Notes: a model not told the origin generated them from the letters alone. A DNA stretch of 64,000 nt from an uncultured Alphaproteobacteria bacterium (GCA_934277945.1 CAKQWA010000004.1:62001-126000); one strand, 5' to 3'. Positions 17,824-26,485 are shown, counted from the first letter of the stretch. Numbers and translations: made by a program.

Positions 17824-18992
17824 CTGTCAACCTCCGGCATCTGAATGTCCAAAGACGCGAAAATCAGGCGCACGTCCTGCAAATCGCACCCTTTCGCCAT
17901 TTGCTTCAACGCCTGCAAATGCGCGAAGCCCGCCGAGCGAATACGGCACCTGTACGGCGTGATTCCGCCGTCCGACACAAGATACACGCCGAACGCGCCG
18001 TAAGGGGCTTCCGTCAAAACGAACGATTCGCCCCGCGCCAGCGTCATGCCGGACGCGTAATAATCAAACCGCGCGGCAACCCCCGCCAAAGACGAATCGG
18101 CAAGCGGGAGGTTTCTTTCGCTTAACGTCAATTCGGGCGCGCAAAAAGCCCCGTCGGGCAAATCCCGCACCGCCTGCGTTATCAAATGCGCGGACTGGAA
18201 AATCTCTTGCGAACGCAACAGCGCGCGGGCATGGCAATCCCCCTGCGCCGCGCTCGGCGTTTCGAAGGAAAACGCGTCGTAATCGTCGTAGGGAAAAGCC
18301 TTGCGCACGTCGAAGCGGTGTCCCGAAGCGCGCAGATTCACGCCCGTCAAGCCGTACGCCGCCGCGTCCTGTCCGCCGATAACGCCGACGCCGCGCGTGC
18401 GGCTTTCAAACAGCGCGTTTTCCACGGTCAGCGCGCAGATTTCGCTCATCACGGCCGGCAGTTCGTCTTTTAAAAACGCGCATACGGCGGCAAGAGCGTT
18501 TGCCGGCACGTCGCTTTTCACCCCGCCGGCGCGGAAAAAGGCTTTCGGCACGGGCGCGCCGCACGCCAAAGCCGTCAGGGACGCGATTTTGCGGTTTGTC
18601 TGCGCGGCGATTGCGGCGGCGAGATTCTGCCCGATTTCCGCCGCCATGACGCCCAAAGCGTTCAGATGCGACGCAATGCGGCTCAATTCCGCCAAAATCA
18701 GCCGGATGCGGCGCGCGCGAACCGGCACCTCGACGCCGCACAATTTTTCGACGGCAAGCACGAAAGCGTGTTCCTGCGATAACGGCGTCAGCATACGCAA
18801 AGAATCGAAATACGTTAATCCTTGCAGGACGTTTTTGTATTCCAGCGTTTTTTCAACGCCGCGGTGCGCGAAACCGATGTGAATGTCCGCCGCCGCGATT
18901 TTGTCGTCCTTTGTCTGCGCAATCAGGCGCACCATGCCGCAGCCGGACGCGCCGTCGGGGGCGATGTTTAAAAAGCATCCGGCTTCGCTCAT
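17820..18992 (-). CDS. nuoD: NuoD-like 49-kDa subunit with altered quinone-pocket residues
   Basis: Subunit that forms the quinone pocket with NuoB. 390 residues, a separate NuoD (not fused to NuoC). General family match is good: IHIGFAHRGVEKTLEYK, QEHAFVLAVEKL, and the C-terminus RIRSAGFAHLQALKQMAKG with SLDIQMPEVDR. The N-terminal GPQHPxxHG loop aligns without gaps to APDGASGCG, putting Cys18 at the quinone-contacting His, and the segment with Asp-Tyr (RMDYLHS) aligns to SLRMLTP, putting Arg66-Met67 there. The nickel-binding cysteines of related hydrogenases are absent too. It therefore looks like neither a typical quinone reductase nor a hydrogenase subunit. Confidence 0.9.
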   Translation of the reverse strand: MSEAGCFLNIAPDGASGCGMVRLIAQTKDDKIAAADIHIGFAHRGVEKTLEYKNVLQGLTYFDSLRMLTPLSQEHAFVLAVEKLCGVEVPVRARRIRLILAELSRIASHLNALGVMAAEIGQNLAAAIAAQTNRKIASLTALACGAPVPKAFFRAGGVKSDVPANALAAVCAFLKDELPAVMSEICALTVENALFESRTRGVGVIGGQDAAAYGLTGVNLRASGHRFDVRKAFPYDDYDAFSFETPSAAQGDCHARALLRSQEIFQSAHLITQAVRDLPDGAFCAPELTLSERNLPLADSSLAGVAARFDYYASGMTLARGESFVLTEAPYGAFGVYLVSDGGITPYRCRIRSAGFAHLQALKQMAKGCDLQDVRLIFASLDIQMPEVDR

Positions 18993-19561
18993 GTCCCCAA
19001 CTCCGTTATTTTGGAAAGATTTTCGGCGTTTTCCGCATCTTTGACGGGCGCGTAGTAGAACATTCCGCGCGCTTGGTCAAAGCGCAAAACGCGTTCGCCG
19101 GACAGACGGAAATCCTTTTTCAAAGGCTCGCCGTGAAAGCCCTCGTCCGTTAAAATGCGGCGCAAATCGTCGTGTTCGGAAAACGCAATGCCGAACATAT
19201 CCCAGATTTCGCGCTCGTACCAGTTCGCCGCCGGATAAACCGACATGACGGACGCGACGGGCAAATCGGAATCCGTGCGGATTTTCAAGCGGACGACGCG
19301 TTCGTACATCGTGCTCAACAAATGGTAGACCAGCACGAAGCGGTCGGCGTCGCGCCGCGTGTCCAAAGCCGTCACGTCCAAAAGGCAATCGCACTTGCAG
19401 GCGGGATCGTCGCGCAGAAATTGAAGCACCGTTAAAAATTCGGATTTCAAAACATCGTACGTCAGCACGCCGTTTTCGATTGCGCGTCCGAACAAATCCT
19501 GTTTTGAAAAGTGCGATTCGACGTACTCGGCGAATTCGGTCAGCGTATGCGTTTCATTCAT
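18989..19561 (-). CDS. nuoC: NuoC-like 30-kDa subunit
   Basis: Peripheral-arm structural subunit that packs against NuoD and NuoI. 190 residues, usual length. The signature WYEREIWDMFGIAFSEHDDLRRILTDEGFHGEPLKKDF is clear and well conserved, ending with the typical YAPVK region. It starts 8 bases before the nuoB stop and ends overlapping nuoD by 4. Among the best conserved subunits of the operon, which argues that the complex is assembled rather than decaying. Confidence 0.95.
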   Translation of the reverse strand: MNETHTLTEFAEYVESHFSKQDLFGRAIENGVLTYDVLKSEFLTVLQFLRDDPACKCDCLLDVTALDTRRDADRFVLVYHLLSTMYERVVRLKIRTDSDLPVASVMSVYPAANWYEREIWDMFGIAFSEHDDLRRILTDEGFHGEPLKKDFRLSGERVLRFDQARGMFYYAPVKDAENAENLSKITELGT

Positions 19562-20024
19562 CGCGCACCGCCTTTTCCCTGATTATTTTCTTCAAATCCG
19601 CAATGCCGCGCAAAAAATCGGTCTGCGCGGGCGGGCATCCGGTCACGAAAACGTCAACGGGCAAAACGGAGCGGATGTCGGACAAAACGGCGTAATTATC
19701 CGCGAAAATTCCGCCCGTGCAAGCGCAAACGCCCAGAGCCATCACCGCTTTGGGTTCGGGCATTTTGTCGTAAATTTCGCGCACGACGGGCGCCGCCCTG
19801 TTGCCGAACGCGCCCGTCACAATCAGCACGTTCGCGTGGCGCGGATCGTTCGTCACGGACACCCCTGCGCTTTGCGCGCCGTAAACGCCGCCGGCGAAAA
19901 AACTCTGTCCGCAACAGCCGGAATCGACGCAGTACGCGCACAGGGACGCCGCCTGCGCCCGCGCGGTCAAATTTTTAAACAAGCGGGAAAAAAGCCGCCC
20001 GCGCGCCCGTTTTGCCTCTGTCAC
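19554..20024 (-). CDS. nuoB: NuoB-like 20-kDa subunit with N2 cluster ligands
   Basis: Carries the terminal 4Fe-4S cluster N2. 156 residues. All four ligands are seen: tandem Cys37-Cys38 (SGCCGQ), Cys100 (LGVCACTGG) and Cys130 (TGCPP). The tandem pair is the complex I form rather than the CxxC of hydrogenase small subunits. Yet much of the remaining sequence (SLCAYCVDSG, VSVTNDPRHANVLIVTG, GVCACTGGIFADNYAV) reads more like the small subunit of membrane hydrogenases and related ferredoxin-linked complexes than like respiratory NuoB. Overlaps nuoA by 4 bases. Confidence 0.92.
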   Translation of the reverse strand: MTEAKRARGRLFSRLFKNLTARAQAASLCAYCVDSGCCGQSFFAGGVYGAQSAGVSVTNDPRHANVLIVTGAFGNRAAPVVREIYDKMPEPKAVMALGVCACTGGIFADNYAVLSDIRSVLPVDVFVTGCPPAQTDFLRGIADLKKIIREKAVRDE

Positions 20025-20362
20025 GCGAACACTCCCTTTTTCACGGCGTACACTCCCGCGCAGACGGGAAACACGGCGAACACGGCGGCGTCGGCATAGC
20101 CGCTTGCGCCCGTTTTATCGAAATCAAGCGTCCACAAAACCAGAAAAACGGCGATTGCGCCGGCGATGACGGACAAAAGCACGGGAGCGAACGCGCCGAC
20201 GGCGATTTTGCCTTTCGCGGCGGGCAATTCCGGAAAACCGCCCGCATAAACGTCTTTTGACCGCGCCTTTTTAAAAAAAAGCAGCGGCACGACGCACGAC
20301 GCCGCACCCGCAAGAGCGGCGGCACAGAAAAAAATCCGACTGTCAAACACATTTTGCAACAT
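20021..20362 (-). CDS. nuoA: NuoA-like membrane subunit
   Basis: Three-helix membrane subunit that contacts NuoH. 113 residues from the ATG at 20362; helices at about 8-30, 57-80 and 88-106. The first loop reads RSKDVYAGGFPELPAAKGK, equivalent to the usual K-x-x-x-YECG-x-P segment but without the Cys. First gene of the twelve-gene nuo operon. The 107 bases upstream hold the terminator of the preceding cassette but no promoter I can call with confidence. Confidence 0.85.
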   Translation of the reverse strand: MLQNVFDSRIFFCAAALAGAASCVVPLLFFKKARSKDVYAGGFPELPAAKGKIAVGAFAPVLLSVIAGAIAVFLVLWTLDFDKTGASGYADAAVFAVFPVCAGVYAVKKGVFA

Positions 20363-20417
20363 ATTTTTCTTGTACCGCGAATCGCGGGCGAAAGCAACAA
20401 AACTCGGCAAAAACGGC

Positions 20418-20449
20418 AAAAGCCTTTGACCGTTCGCGTCAAAGGCTTT
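20418..20449 (-). terminator. Rho-independent terminator after the helicase cassette
   Basis: A 12-base inverted repeat (AAAGCCTTTGAC ... GTCAAAGGCTTT) with a 7- to 8-base loop lies 20 bases after the helicase stop. On the minus strand it is followed by TTTTGCCGTTTTT. It would separate the helicase cassette from nuo. Confidence 0.75.
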
Positions 20450-20469
20450 CGTCGGATTGTCCGAAAGGA

Positions 20470-22869
20470 TTATTTCGTGTTGGAACGATTCTTCAAAACG
20501 GACTGAATCGCCGCTTTTTCCGCCAGTTTCTTTTGTTCGGAAAGATGACGGTACTGCATTTTGCGGCTCATGATGCGCGCTTTTTTCATCACGTCGACGG
20601 CGGCGGGCGCTTTCGCCTGCTCCTTTTTCTTCATGAAATCGTGCGCGTTCATGTCCTGCGGGAACTGAACGATGTCTTTCGCCAGCGCGCCCACGTCCGC
20701 ATACGCTTCGCGGGAAATGTACGCCGACATCTGATCCTGATGACGCGTGAACGCGACCAGCCCGTTTGGACCGTCCAATTTGTCCCCGCGCGTCAAAGAC
20801 AGGAAAGCGCGGCTTTTCGACATCCCCTGCGCCAATGCCAAAGGCAGAGCGAACGACGACGTCATATTGTCCGTCTTTTCGCTTTCTTTCGCGTTTTTCA
20901 TGTCGATTTGAACCGTGTTTTTGCCGATCTCCAACGTCAGCACGTCGGGATGTTCCGGATCCGTGCGGCAAATCGCCGTTTCACCGGGGTTGACGCCGAC
21001 TTTGCCGAACGACATCGCCGCCGTGAAAATCACGCGGTCGCCGTCGCCCATTTCCTTGTCGCCGCGGGAAACGAACGGCGGATTGATTTGCCCGCGCGCT
21101 TTCTTTTCCGCGCGAATCGCGTCGTTCAACTTGTCCGCCTTTTCCTGAGTCGTCGCCAGAACGACGCACTTGTCGACGCCTTTTTCGTCGGAAAACGCCA
21201 GATAATCTTCAATCAGGCGCGCCGTCGTTTCCTTGTCCGTGTCGACAAACTGCATCGCTTCGTCCTTGCCGCCGTTGTACGTTTTGTCCGCGTACACATA
21301 AATGCCGCGCGGTTCGGAGCCGTCCTGCGCGACGCCGTTGCGCAAATCAATGCCGGCAATCGCTTCTTCGGGGCTCTTCTGACGCATGATTTTCTTTGTC
21401 GTCAGCGAACAGCCCGTGTCTTCCAAAGGCACGCCGTCCTTGTCCGTCAGCGTGTTGCCGTCCGCGTCTTTCAGCACGGCGACTTCGCGCACGATCATGT
21501 CGAACGGATGCCCCGCCTCCTGCGGCGGAATCTGCAAGTTGTCGCCGACCAGAAGCAATTTCGTTTTCGAGGCGCGCGCCGCGCTCATCAGGGCGCACAT
21601 ATTTTCGCGTCCCATCAACCCCGCTTCGTCGATGACGACGTAACTGCCCTGCGGCACTTTGCCCGCGTTCATGTCGGCAATCATGCCCTTAAAGGAAATT
21701 TGTTCAATGCGTTCGGCGTCGTCCGCGCCAATGGTGCCGTTGTAGGCGTTCTGCACATACGCGTTGAACAGTTCGCGGTCGAGAGCCGCTTTGCCGCGTG
21801 CGTCCGCTTCGGCGTATTTTCCGGCGATTTCCGCTCCTTTTGCACCCGCTTCGGCGCTCATTTTCGCAATCTGCGCCGGCGTGTAGTTCAGCGACGCGGC
21901 GTCGGCGTATTTGCCGCCCATGCGCGCGGCGATGTGCTCAATCGCTTCGTTGCGGCGCACGATTGAATCCGCGTATTCCTTTTCCGCCAGCTCATAAGTG
22001 GCGATTTCGTCCGCCGAGGGATTTTCACCCAAAGCGCGCGGCGCGGAAGGCGCGTCCTGAATGGCGAGCGTCTTGCGCAAATCCTTGGCAATGGCGTCGG
22101 CAGCCTTCGGATTGGACGACGTGGCGTAGATTTTGGCGTTTGCCGGCATCAACGCGTGCGATTCGTCGGCGATCAGCGAAAAGGCGACCGCTTGGCAAAT
22201 CGTGGATTTGCCCGTGCCGGGAGGTCCGTTCAAAATGCCGATGTCGGAAAAGCCCAAAATCGCCGTGGCGTTTTTGCCCGCCGTTTCAAAAGATTCGTTC
22301 GTGGCGGGGAATTCCAGAAACGCGCCGCGCCCTTTCGCCATGCCCGCCTCGTAAGCGGCGGCGGCGGCTTTCGGGTCGCCCTTGCGTTCTTTCATTTCTC
22401 TGGCGACTTCCAGAATCGTTTTTTCCTGCTCGATGGCGTGCGCCGTCGTGTAGCGTCCGTCGTTCAGCGCAACAAATTCCTGTCCGGCGACGCCGTTGGC
22501 TTTAATCGCCTTTTCGATACCGGCGCAAATTTCGGCGGCTTTGCCCCGCGCGTAAACGGCGCGCACGATTTTGGCGGCGCGTTCGGGCGTTTTGGAGCCG
22601 ATGCCGGCAAGACGTTCGCGGTCTTTCTCGGACAGGCGGGAAACGTCGATTCCCCGCATCAGCAGCGCGATTTGCCCTTTCGGAGAAACGTCTTCGCGCG
22701 CGGCGTGCGTGCGGATGAACGATTCGATTTTCTGCGCCGCGTAAGCGTTCAAATCGTCAATGGTAAAAGTCGAGTTGGCTTGCAGGATGCCGTCCAAAAC
22801 GACATTCGCGTCTTGCGCCAGTTGAGTTTCCTTTTCTTGCAGTTGTTTTTGGAATTCAATTTCGGACAT
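20470..22869 (-). CDS. TraA/RecD-type SF1 helicase without relaxase domain
   Basis: Superfamily 1B DNA helicase resembling the helicase half of conjugative TraA relaxases. 799 residues. The first 190 or so are helical and unrecognised; no relaxase motif (HxHxH or N-terminal catalytic Tyr) is seen. Walker A is GPPGTGKS at 215-222, Walker B is VVIDEAGLMGRE followed by LLLVGDNLQIPPQEAG, and the C-terminal part has GDRVIF (the translocation-domain loop) and LAQGMSKSRAFLSLTRG ... AFTRH, equivalent to motifs V/VI. The last 60 residues are lysine-rich. Third gene of a cassette with two small proteins at 22911 and 23265. It could be a domesticated conjugation remnant or part of a repair or defence function. 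Confidence 0.85.
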   Translation of the reverse strand: MSEIEFQKQLQEKETQLAQDANVVLDGILQANSTFTIDDLNAYAAQKIESFIRTHAAREDVSPKGQIALLMRGIDVSRLSEKDRERLAGIGSKTPERAAKIVRAVYARGKAAEICAGIEKAIKANGVAGQEFVALNDGRYTTAHAIEQEKTILEVAREMKERKGDPKAAAAAYEAGMAKGRGAFLEFPATNESFETAGKNATAILGFSDIGILNGPPGTGKSTICQAVAFSLIADESHALMPANAKIYATSSNPKAADAIAKDLRKTLAIQDAPSAPRALGENPSADEIATYELAEKEYADSIVRRNEAIEHIAARMGGKYADAASLNYTPAQIAKMSAEAGAKGAEIAGKYAEADARGKAALDRELFNAYVQNAYNGTIGADDAERIEQISFKGMIADMNAGKVPQGSYVVIDEAGLMGRENMCALMSAARASKTKLLLVGDNLQIPPQEAGHPFDMIVREVAVLKDADGNTLTDKDGVPLEDTGCSLTTKKIMRQKSPEEAIAGIDLRNGVAQDGSEPRGIYVYADKTYNGGKDEAMQFVDTDKETTARLIEDYLAFSDEKGVDKCVVLATTQEKADKLNDAIRAEKKARGQINPPFVSRGDKEMGDGDRVIFTAAMSFGKVGVNPGETAICRTDPEHPDVLTLEIGKNTVQIDMKNAKESEKTDNMTSSFALPLALAQGMSKSRAFLSLTRGDKLDGPNGLVAFTRHQDQMSAYISREAYADVGALAKDIVQFPQDMNAHDFMKKKEQAKAPAAVDVMKKARIMSRKMQYRHLSEQKKLAEKAAIQSVLKNRSNTK

Positions 22870-22910
22870 CGCACTCTCCGTTTTTTGCAGTTTTCAACGC
22901 TTGCGTCGCG

Positions 22911-23249
22911 TCACACGTTCTTTTTCAGGTAAATGTCGGAAGATATCGGTATTTTTTTGACATAGCGCACCGGCACTTCGTACTCGCGCACGACCTCGTT
23001 CCCCTCAAATTCGACGACCAGCACCTTTTCGGCGCGCGCCAAATCCCCGCGCACTTCGGGATGAATGAAGTCAAGCGTGACGGAAAAGCCCTGCTGTCTG
23101 TACAGCAAAGCGTGCTTCTGCCCGTCGTACACGATGCGCGGATGCGACGGTTCGCCCGCGCGCGCACGGATGGCGATCAGCAAATCGCCCGCGGCGTTGC
23201 GCAATATGTCGTAATATCCTTCCTGTTCCGACGATCCCGTATTTTCCAT
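22911..23249 (-). CDS. Unrecognised small protein in helicase cassette
   Basis: 112 residues from the ATG at 23249, which has an AAGAG ribosome binding site 7 bases upstream; an in-frame TTG at 23255 would add two residues. No family recognised. It appears to be a compact beta-rich domain (LLIAIRARAG, RIVYDGQKHALLYRQQG, VLVVEFEGNEVVREYEVPVRYV) with no signal peptide or cysteine. It lies between the 126-residue protein and the helicase (41-base gap to the latter). Probably cytoplasmic. Confidence 0.65.
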   Translation of the reverse strand: MENTGSSEQEGYYDILRNAAGDLLIAIRARAGEPSHPRIVYDGQKHALLYRQQGFSVTLDFIHPEVRGDLARAEKVLVVEFEGNEVVREYEVPVRYVKKIPISSDIYLKKNV

Positions 23250-23264
23250 GGTCAAACTCTTAAA

Positions 23265-23645
23265 TCAAACCAGCGACATCGACGTTTCGGATTCCAGTTT
23301 CGCGACCAGCGTCGCCGCGGCGGAAGCGTTCGTTTCAATGCTTTGCATCCGCTGACGCCAAAGGTCGTCGCCGTCAGCGAACGCGCAATCGAACACGGCG
23401 TCCAGCTTGTCGTCGATTTCCGCGGGATATCCGTCGTCAAAGTCGATCAATTCCTTGTTCAGCGTTCTTTTCAAATAGGCGTTGATTTGCGTTTTCGCCC
23501 TGCCCGCCAGCGCGCCGATTTCCTCAAACGCACTCGAAGCGGCTTTTGAATCGCCGTACGCCGCCGCAGCCAGAGAATCAATGCGTTTCAGGCAAAACAG
23601 CGCCGAAGCGGTTTCATTCGCGACAATCTCGGGATTTTCAGACAT
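23265..23645 (-). CDS. Unrecognised small acidic helical protein, first gene of helicase cassette
   Basis: 126 residues, acidic and alanine-rich, probably all helical (SLAAAAYGDSKAASSAFEEIGALAGRAK and a helical C-terminus), no signal peptide. No family recognised. It starts the three-gene cassette; a TATAAT-like -10 lies about 40 bases upstream on the minus strand. The 15-base gap to the next gene suggests a single transcript. Confidence 0.65.
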   Translation of the reverse strand: MSENPEIVANETASALFCLKRIDSLAAAAYGDSKAASSAFEEIGALAGRAKTQINAYLKRTLNKELIDFDDGYPAEIDDKLDAVFDCAFADGDDLWRQRMQSIETNASAAATLVAKLESETSMSLV

Positions 23646-23684
23646 AACGCCATCCTTTTCAAAAAGATTTACCGATACGGTCGC

Positions 23685-23690
23685 ATTATA
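23685..23690 (-). promoter_or_regulatory. Probable -10 element of the helicase cassette
   Basis: Perfect TATAAT on the minus strand in the context GGGATATAATGCG, 40 bases before the first gene of the cassette. No -35 at good spacing is evident (TTGTCG is 20 bases away). The 285-base gap 23646-23930 is AT-rich and otherwise holds only the leader of glgP on the other strand. Confidence 0.45.
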
Positions 23691-23930
23691 TCCCGTTTCG
23701 ATTCAAAAGACGACAATTTTTTTAACAAAGGCTCATTTTTTTGTCCATACGCTTCAAAAAATCATCATCCCGCTTGCGAACAACTGTCGGAAACGCGCGA
23801 TTTTTTTGTACAAAATTTGCCAAAAACAAATTTCATCGCTTTTTTGATGACTTGTTTACCTTTTTTTGATATAGAAGCCTCACATAAAGTTTTGGATTCT
23901 TTATGAATCCGCATTGTTGGAGGAAAACGA

Positions 23931-26372
23931 GTGACAAAGAAAACACCGGAAAACAAACCGATTACGGCGCAGATGATCGCCGAGAAAATCGAACACTGCC
24001 TGAAATACTCCCTGTGCAAGCAGGTTTGCGAAGCCAGCAAGGAAGACTTGTTCTGCGCTTTGGCTCTGGCGGTGCGCGAATTCGCGACAGACCGTATGTT
24101 TGAAACGGCGGCGCGCTATGCCGAAACGAATCCCAAACGCGTTTATTACCTGTCCGTCGAATACCTGATCGGGCGTTCGCTGGTCAACAACCTGCACAAT
24201 CTGGGCATTTACGACCTGCTTGACGATGTGAAACTGGATAATCCGATCGCGCTGAAAGACGTTGTCGACGCCGAATACGATCCGGCTTTGGGCAACGGCG
24301 GTCTGGGTCGTCTGGCGGCTTGCTTCATTGATTCCATGGCGACGCTGGGCATCCCCGGCTACGGCTACGGCATCAACTACCAGTTCGGTTTGTTCAAGCA
24401 GTACTTTGAAAACGGCTATCAGAAAGAAGCCGCTGACTCGTGGTTGGAAAGAAGTTCCCCGTGGCAGATCGAACGCAGCGACCGCGCGGTGACGATTCCC
24501 GTTTACGGCCGTGTCGTTTACGAAAACGGCAAGCCGAACTGGGTCGACACGGAAACGCTGGTCGGCGTGCCTTACGATATGCCCATCATCGGCTTCGGCG
24601 GCAAAACGGTGAACTATTTGCGCCTGTTCTCCGCGCGTTCGTCCATGGAACTGGACATCAACGTGTTCAACGAAGGCGGCTATTTCAAAGCGGTGGAAAA
24701 GAAAATCCGCTCCGAAACCATTTCCAAAGTCCTGTACCCGTCCGACAACGTCGAACAGGGCAAGGAACTGCGCCTGTTGCAGCAATACTTCTTCACGTCC
24801 TGCGCGGTCAGCGACATCATGCGCCGCTTCCTTGAAAGCAACTCGGATTTGCGCCAGTTGCCCGAAAAAGTCGCCATTCAGCTCAACGACACGCATCCGA
24901 CGCTGGCAATCGCCGAACTGATGCGCGTGCTGGTCGACATTCACGGCATGGATTGGGACGAAGCGTGGGACATCACGACAAAAGTCATGGGCTACACGAA
25001 CCACACCCTGCTGCCCGAAGCGCTGGAACGCTGGTCGGTGCGCCTGCTTGAAAAAGTCGTGCCCCGCCACATGACGATCATCTACGAAATCAACGCGCGC
25101 CTGATGGACAAAGTGTCCAAGCAGTACCCGAACGACAACGGCAAACTGTCGCGCATGTCGATTATTGAAGAAACGGGCGAAAAGAAAGTCCGCATGGGCA
25201 ATCTGGCGATCGTCGGCTCCCACTCCGTCAACGGCGTGGCGGCGATTCACTCGGAACTGGTCAAAAAGAATCTGGCGCCCGATTTTTATGAAATGTGGCC
25301 CGAACGCTTCAACAACAAAACGAACGGCGTAACGCCGCGCCGCTGGCTGTTGAGCGCGAATCCGGAACTGGCGCACGCCATCAGCGAACGCATCGGCGTG
25401 TCGTGGATTACGCATTTGGAAGATTTGAAGAAACTGGAAAAATACGCCGAAGACAAAGCGTTCATCGACGAATTTTTCAGAATCAAGAAAATCAACAAAG
25501 GCAAACTGGCGAAAATCATTCTGGAAACGACGGGCAACACGGTCGACACGGATTCCCTGTTCGACGTGCAGGTCAAACGCGTCCACGAATACAAACGCCA
25601 ACTGCTGAACGCGCTGAACATCATCCACAACTATCTGCGCATCAAAGAGGACGGCATCACGCCCGCCACGCCGCGCACCTACGTTTTGGGCGGCAAAGCG
25701 GCGCCGTCGTACACGTTCGCGAAACTGATCATCAAACTGTTCAACAATATGTCGCGCGTCATCAACAACGACCCCGCGGCGAACAAATACATGAAAGTCG
25801 TGTTCATTCCCGACTACAAGGTGTCGATTGCGGAACGCGTGTTCCCCGCCGCCGACATCAGCGAACAGATTTCCACGGCGGGCTTTGAAGCGTCCGGCAC
25901 CGGCAACATGAAATTCATGATGAACGGCGCGCTGACGGTCGGCACGCTGGACGGCGCGAACGTCGAAATTCGCGAAGAAGTCGGCGACGAAAACTTCTAC
26001 CTGTTCGGTCTGACGACGCCGGAAGTGCAGAAAATCCACACCGAAGGCACGCATCGTCCTTGGGATTATTACAATTCCGACACGCGCATCCGTCGCGTGA
26101 TGGACGCTTTGTCCTCCAATATGTTCTCGCCGAACGAAGCGGGCATTTTCACGCCGATTTTCCAGAACATCATGACGAACGACTACTATCTGCATCTGGC
26201 GGATTTGGGTTCGTACATCGACGTTCAGGAAAAGACGGACCGCGATTTCCTGAACAAGTCCGCGTGGGGCAAAAAGGCGATTTTGAACATCGCCCGCTCG
26301 GGTAAATTTTCCAGCGACAGAACAATCGCCCAGTACGCGCAGGACATTTGGGACGTCAAACCCGTCTTGTAA
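23931..26372 (+). CDS. glgP: Glycogen/starch/alpha-glucan phosphorylase
   Basis: Releases glucose-1-phosphate from glycogen-type glucans, using pyridoxal phosphate. 813 residues from a GTG start with a GGAGG ribosome binding site at about 23920. Family blocks include VYYLSVEYLIGRSLVNNL, GNGGLGRLAACFIDSMA, YGYGINYQFGLFKQ, IQLNDTHPTLAIAELMR, and the PLP-lysine segment EASGTGNMKFMMNGALTVGTLDGANVEI. Full length for the enzyme. It is a single-gene unit followed by a terminator; no other glycogen genes (glgA, glgB, glgC) are in the window. Its codon use is the most regular in the window, suggesting strong expression. Confidence 0.98.
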   Translation: MTKKTPENKPITAQMIAEKIEHCLKYSLCKQVCEASKEDLFCALALAVREFATDRMFETAARYAETNPKRVYYLSVEYLIGRSLVNNLHNLGIYDLLDDVKLDNPIALKDVVDAEYDPALGNGGLGRLAACFIDSMATLGIPGYGYGINYQFGLFKQYFENGYQKEAADSWLERSSPWQIERSDRAVTIPVYGRVVYENGKPNWVDTETLVGVPYDMPIIGFGGKTVNYLRLFSARSSMELDINVFNEGGYFKAVEKKIRSETISKVLYPSDNVEQGKELRLLQQYFFTSCAVSDIMRRFLESNSDLRQLPEKVAIQLNDTHPTLAIAELMRVLVDIHGMDWDEAWDITTKVMGYTNHTLLPEALERWSVRLLEKVVPRHMTIIYEINARLMDKVSKQYPNDNGKLSRMSIIEETGEKKVRMGNLAIVGSHSVNGVAAIHSELVKKNLAPDFYEMWPERFNNKTNGVTPRRWLLSANPELAHAISERIGVSWITHLEDLKKLEKYAEDKAFIDEFFRIKKINKGKLAKIILETTGNTVDTDSLFDVQVKRVHEYKRQLLNALNIIHNYLRIKEDGITPATPRTYVLGGKAAPSYTFAKLIIKLFNNMSRVINNDPAANKYMKVVFIPDYKVSIAERVFPAADISEQISTAGFEASGTGNMKFMMNGALTVGTLDGANVEIREEVGDENFYLFGLTTPEVQKIHTEGTHRPWDYYNSDTRIRRVMDALSSNMFSPNEAGIFTPIFQNIMTNDYYLHLADLGSYIDVQEKTDRDFLNKSAWGKKAILNIARSGKFSSDRTIAQYAQDIWDVKPVL

Positions 26373-26401
26373 TAAAAAGTAAATAAATCTGTATACACAG
26401 T

Positions 26402-26443
26402 CCGAAAAGGTTGTTAGAATGATTACAACCTTTTCGGTTTTTT
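26402..26443 (+). terminator. Rho-independent terminator of glgP
   Basis: A 13-base perfect inverted repeat (CCGAAAAGGTTGT / ACAACCTTTTCGG) with a 10-base loop, followed by TTTTTT, 30 bases after the glgP stop. Confidence 0.9.
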
Positions 26444-26485
26444 ATTTTCCATGCGGCTGTTCTTCATTTTGGACAGGAGAATGAA

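Noticed and set aside
19554..20024. NuoB as a hydrogenase small subunit, and the operon as an Ech/Hyf-type hydrogenase
   Set aside because: NuoB has the tandem Cys-Cys of complex I, NuoD lacks the nickel-binding cysteines, and NuoG, NuoC and NuoA are present.
20533..21966. 477-codon plus-strand frame inside the helicase gene
   Set aside because: The minus-strand frame has Walker motifs and correct codon bias; this one has none.
20470..23645. Helicase cassette as an integrated mobile element
   Set aside because: No integrase, transposase, relaxase, flanking repeats or tRNA junction seen; codon use matches neighbours. Kept as a cassette of unknown role.
23646..23930. Riboswitch or regulatory RNA in the glgP leader
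   Set aside because: The region is AT-rich with no convincing conserved stem pattern; only a -10 for the opposite strand is clear.
23901..26195. 764-codon minus-strand frame opposite glgP
   Set aside because: Reads as an antisense image of glycogen phosphorylase (Val/Phe/Arg/His-rich), with no ribosome site or domain.
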